36,341 nucleotides of DNA from contig CAJULP010000111.1 in assembly GCA_910587295.1 (NCBI GenBank), forward strand, positions 1 through 36,341. Reading direction: 5' to 3'. The notes under the pieces are model-generated. The model had not been told where the DNA came from, did not search any database, and saw only the letters and a list, made by a program, of their open reading frames with translations. The DNA is from an uncultured Lachnospiraceae bacterium (GTDB taxonomy: Bacteria; Bacillota; Clostridia; Lachnospirales; Lachnospiraceae). The translations under genes and the position numbers were made by a program. How positions within the stretch are numbered: the first letter of the stretch is position 1; each line of letters begins with the position of its first letter. This document shows, piece after piece, positions 33,725-36,341 of the stretch.

Positions 33725-36097
33725 TTAACTTTGTGCCCTTATCTGTTCTACCAGGGATTGCTTTTTCTGCCTGCGTACCATCCAGACAGACAGGACTACC
33801 TCCATACCAAACAGCACAAGGAGGAACAGCCCCATTTGCAGGAGCGGGAACTGGTATGGGACAACTGCGCCGGCAAAGGATTTCTTACTGACTTCCGCAC
33901 AGACTGCCACGGAAATCGGCAGCCCCAGGATTAGGACTGTAAGCGCCGCAAAAACCGCATGGCACATCCCCTCAATGACACTCATCCGGCACAGCTGCTT
34001 CCCGGTCAGGCCAACCGAGCGCAGGATGCTGTTCTCCCGTTTCCGGAACATCTGGTTGGAAAGCGTCGTATTGATCAGATTCACAACGCCAAACAGGAAG
34101 ATCAGCCAGGAAAGCGCCTGCAGGCTTCCAAAAATAATGCTGCTCTGCATTTTCTCATATTCGATGTGTGTGGCTATGGTATCCATTCCAAGATTGCTGC
34201 GGTCGGATACCAGCTCCTGCAGGCTGCTTTCCACAGACTTTGCTTTCTTCGGGTCGCTGACAATGCTCCAGGAATAGTCAAAGCTTTCGATTTCAGGATG
34301 GAGTTCACGAAACAACTCCTCCGGTGCGAACAGAGCCGCTGAATCCATGGCAAGCGCACCATGTCCGTTTGCTGCCTTCGACGCATCGAACAGTCCGGAT
34401 ATGGTAACCGTCACGGTTTTCTGGCCCAGAACCAGCTCCATGGTGAACCCGACATCCATATCAGTATGGCGATTCTGATAACCCGTACTCAGAAGGATGC
34501 TGTGGGCATCCACCGGCATGGCGCCGGATACCAGCGCAGCCTCTACATCCATGCGGTTTGAGTCTGTCAGCATGTCGCACATACCGGCCTCAGCGCTTTC
34601 GGAAGTTCCGAATTTTGCATGCAGAGACCGGCGGGTGGCCAGCATATCCTCCACACCGTCCACAGAAAGGATCTCCTGCCTTAAGTTTTCATTCAGCGGA
34701 TTGCCTGCAGCCATGATCTCTTCCTCCGGCTGCTCTGAGGACAGATAAATCTTATAATCCCCGTCCGGGAAAAACAGCCTTGCAGCCTGCTCCGGCGAGC
34801 GTGTCAGAACCATGGAGGATACCACCAGAAGAAGGATTCCGCCCAGGCTCAAGGATACTGCAATACTCACTGACTTCTTGCGGTCGCGTCCAAAATTTGC
34901 AAATCCCATGGATATGGGACTTAGTTTCCGGTGTTTCTTTCTGCTGCGGGTCTTTTCCTGACCTGTGGAAAAACGCATTGCCTCCAGCGGTGAGGTGCCC
35001 GAAGCTATTTTGATCGGTCTGTGAACTGATACGGATACCATGAACCAGCAGACCATTACGGTCAGAAATACAGCTGCCCCATAATAACCTCCATGGAAAC
35101 CTTTGGGAAACAGGAGCAGGCCGCCGCCCACACCCAGCAGGACACCCATCAGGATTCCAATACCGCCCAGCCGACCGCTCTCCTTTTTCACGATGCGCCG
35201 GATTTGTTTAGATGTTGCGCCGATGGTGCGGAGCTGCCCATAGCTTTGTATTTTGTCGTTCACAGAAATACGGAATATACTCTGGATGACTACATATCCT
35301 CCGGCAAGCACAAGAGCAGCTATGCCGAAAATGGTCACAAAGTCAATAGACTTTGAATTAGAAACAAAATAATTGCTGTTCATCCCCACATGCGCAGAGC
35401 CAAACTGCGCAGCAATCTCCCGGCAGCGGGCAGCCATGGTCTCCTGGTCAAACTGCCTGTCATTTTTGAAATGCACATAGGCACGGTATCCTGCAGGGTC
35501 AAATCCGGCCCACTGCGTCAAAGCCGCTTTGGAAACGGCAATGGCACATAGATTCGCTTCCTTTTCTCCTACATTAGACAGGATTCCGGTCACGGTATAG
35601 TCGCCATGAAAGCTCTCGGTATCCAACCGGACCGTCTCACCAATTTTAGCATTCGAGCCGTAAGCGGAGAGAAAATATTCACTGACAGCAACTTCATTCA
35701 CCTTTGTCGGGAGTTCTCCTTTTACCAGCTCCATCTGGCTGCGGGCAATATACACCATGTCACTGTCGCAGTACACATAGGAGGCGTTGTATCCCTGCTC
35801 CGAATGCTCCTGCCCCAGTAAATAGTATTCGCCCACGCGGGCAAGCTCCGGAAAGTCTTTCAGCGCCGCCACATGATCCGCCTCCACGCCGGTGAAGACC
35901 GCCTCATAGGTGTCGGCCACCTGATTACGCTGGATCTGCGCAATCGAAACGGATAGTACCGCTGACAAGCAGACCAGGAACGCCGCCAGGGCGACGGCAA
36001 TTACCACCATCAGGTTCCGGCGCTTTTCACTTGCTAGGCTGCGCTTTGCAAGTTTTTTCACAATAGCGCCGGTATCATTTTCAAAAGGCCATGTCAT
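33725..36097 (-). CDS. MacB/FtsX-type ABC transporter permease
   Basis: The 790-residue protein has the doubled FtsX layout. A first helix lies at about 28-52, an extracytoplasmic domain follows (about 53-250), three helices span roughly 255-360, a further helix near 410-432 precedes a second extracytoplasmic domain (about 435-655), and three C-terminal helices close the protein. The conserved cytosolic segments R-T-I-G-A-T-S-K-Q-I-R-R and R-S-V-G-L-T-G-K-Q-L-C-R are the expected contact points with the ATPase. It starts at ATG 36097 after AGGAGGT, 13 bases behind another permease gene. Substrates of this type are peptides or lipids; which one is not evident. The partner ATPase is probably upstream outside the window. 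Confidence 0.85.
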   Translation of the reverse strand: MTWPFENDTGAIVKKLAKRSLASEKRRNLMVVIAVALAAFLVCLSAVLSVSIAQIQRNQVADTYEAVFTGVEADHVAALKDFPELARVGEYYLLGQEHSEQGYNASYVYCDSDMVYIARSQMELVKGELPTKVNEVAVSEYFLSAYGSNAKIGETVRLDTESFHGDYTVTGILSNVGEKEANLCAIAVSKAALTQWAGFDPAGYRAYVHFKNDRQFDQETMAARCREIAAQFGSAHVGMNSNYFVSNSKSIDFVTIFGIAALVLAGGYVVIQSIFRISVNDKIQSYGQLRTIGATSKQIRRIVKKESGRLGGIGILMGVLLGVGGGLLLFPKGFHGGYYGAAVFLTVMVCWFMVSVSVHRPIKIASGTSPLEAMRFSTGQEKTRSRKKHRKLSPISMGFANFGRDRKKSVSIAVSLSLGGILLLVVSSMVLTRSPEQAARLFFPDGDYKIYLSSEQPEEEIMAAGNPLNENLRQEILSVDGVEDMLATRRSLHAKFGTSESAEAGMCDMLTDSNRMDVEAALVSGAMPVDAHSILLSTGYQNRHTDMDVGFTMELVLGQKTVTVTISGLFDASKAANGHGALAMDSAALFAPEELFRELHPEIESFDYSWSIVSDPKKAKSVESSLQELVSDRSNLGMDTIATHIEYEKMQSSIIFGSLQALSWLIFLFGVVNLINTTLSNQMFRKRENSILRSVGLTGKQLCRMSVIEGMCHAVFAALTVLILGLPISVAVCAEVSKKSFAGAVVPYQFPLLQMGLFLLVLFGMEVVLSVWMVRRQKKQSLVEQIRAQS

Positions 36098-36110
36098 GAT
36101 CTGCCACCTC

Positions 36111-36341
36111 CTATTCCGTCACACGAAGCTGCTCTACTACACTATTTTTTCTGCAATACCGGCCTGCCCATTTTGTAAGGGCTAATTGAAGCATAAAAAC
36201 TAACAGAACATATAAGAGAACCGGTACTACAGGAAAAGTATAATTTACGAAGCTGAATCCAGGCACGTTCCCTATGGCAGAGCATATTGCTTTTCCAATT
36301 CCCAAACCGCAGATAAGGGAGGCGGCAAAACTGCCAACCGT
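36111..36341 (-). CDS. FtsX-type permease, C-terminal end only (continues beyond the window)
   Basis: The frame is open to the last base of the window and ends at TAG 36111. The visible 76 residues contain the last two helices of an FtsX-domain permease (G-S-F-A-A-S-L-I-C-G-L-G-I-G; P-V-V-P-V-L-L-Y-V-L-L-V-F-M-L-Q-L) and the typical end R-K-N-S-V-V-E-Q-L-R-V-T-E. Its stop is 13 bases from the next permease start, so the two form one transcription unit. Confidence 0.7.
   Translation of the reverse strand, partial: TVGSFAASLICGLGIGKAICSAIGNVPGFSFVNYTFPVVPVLLYVLLVFMLQLALTKWAGRYCRKNSVVEQLRVTE

Noticed and set aside
1..36341. CRISPR array
   Set aside because: No regularly spaced repeats of 23-40 bases were seen on either strand.

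Overview
The window looks like a chromosome segment from a gut-type Lachnospiraceae (class Clostridia). The signs are Gram-positive ribosome binding sites (GGAGG-like), BceAB-type and VanRS-like modules, LplB/LplC-type sugar transporters without a dedicated ATPase, an AraC regulator with a membrane-anchored sensor, and Tn4451-type transposon genes. The genus cannot be fixed from the sequence alone.

Bases 1-3833 are the right-hand end of an integrative element: the tail of a DnaC-like helicase loader, a complete Rpn-family nuclease, a TnpW-like small protein and a large serine recombinase that is dead (N-terminal catalytic part missing, plus an in-frame TAG). The element appears to have landed in a GH43-like glycoside hydrolase gene. 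Only the first 40 codons of that gene remain (3834-3953, minus strand), and an imperfect dyad sits at the junction. A short AraC C-terminal remnant follows.

Bases 4148-8800 (minus strand) hold a Bce-type peptide-antibiotic sensing and detoxification module: response regulator, intramembrane-sensing kinase, ATPase and FtsX-type permease, with a recognisable BceR box. Bases 9024-11180 (plus strand) carry an IbrA/IbrB pair and a small Cro/C1-type regulator. A self-contained, unannotatable 48-codon gene faces them across a shared terminator.

Bases 11562-29800 are a large glycan-use locus. On the minus strand a probable single operon runs from 24880 down to 11562: heparinase II/III-like lyase, a 43-residue coupled ORF, a Cys/Met-metabolism PLP enzyme, GH105 unsaturated-glycuronyl hydrolase, an unassigned helical-toroid protein, the membrane AraC regulator, a URO-D-family protein, GH78 alpha-L-rhamnosidase and another URO-D protein. 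Divergent from it on the plus strand are two permeases, a lipoprotein solute-binding protein and a third URO-D protein. The probable substrate is a polysaccharide containing uronic acid and rhamnose. The three divergent URO-D proteins next to a sulfur-amino-acid PLP enzyme are the most unusual feature, and could serve demethylation of O-methylated sugars (inference only).

Bases 29801-36341 are a scarred region: a 5'-truncated, frameshifted group II intron directly abutting the third URO-D gene, a 21-codon remnant of an ABC ATPase, an intact two-component system that has thereby lost its adjacent transporter gene, about 950 bases with degenerate coding fragments, and two MacB/FtsX-type permeases (the second cut by the window end).
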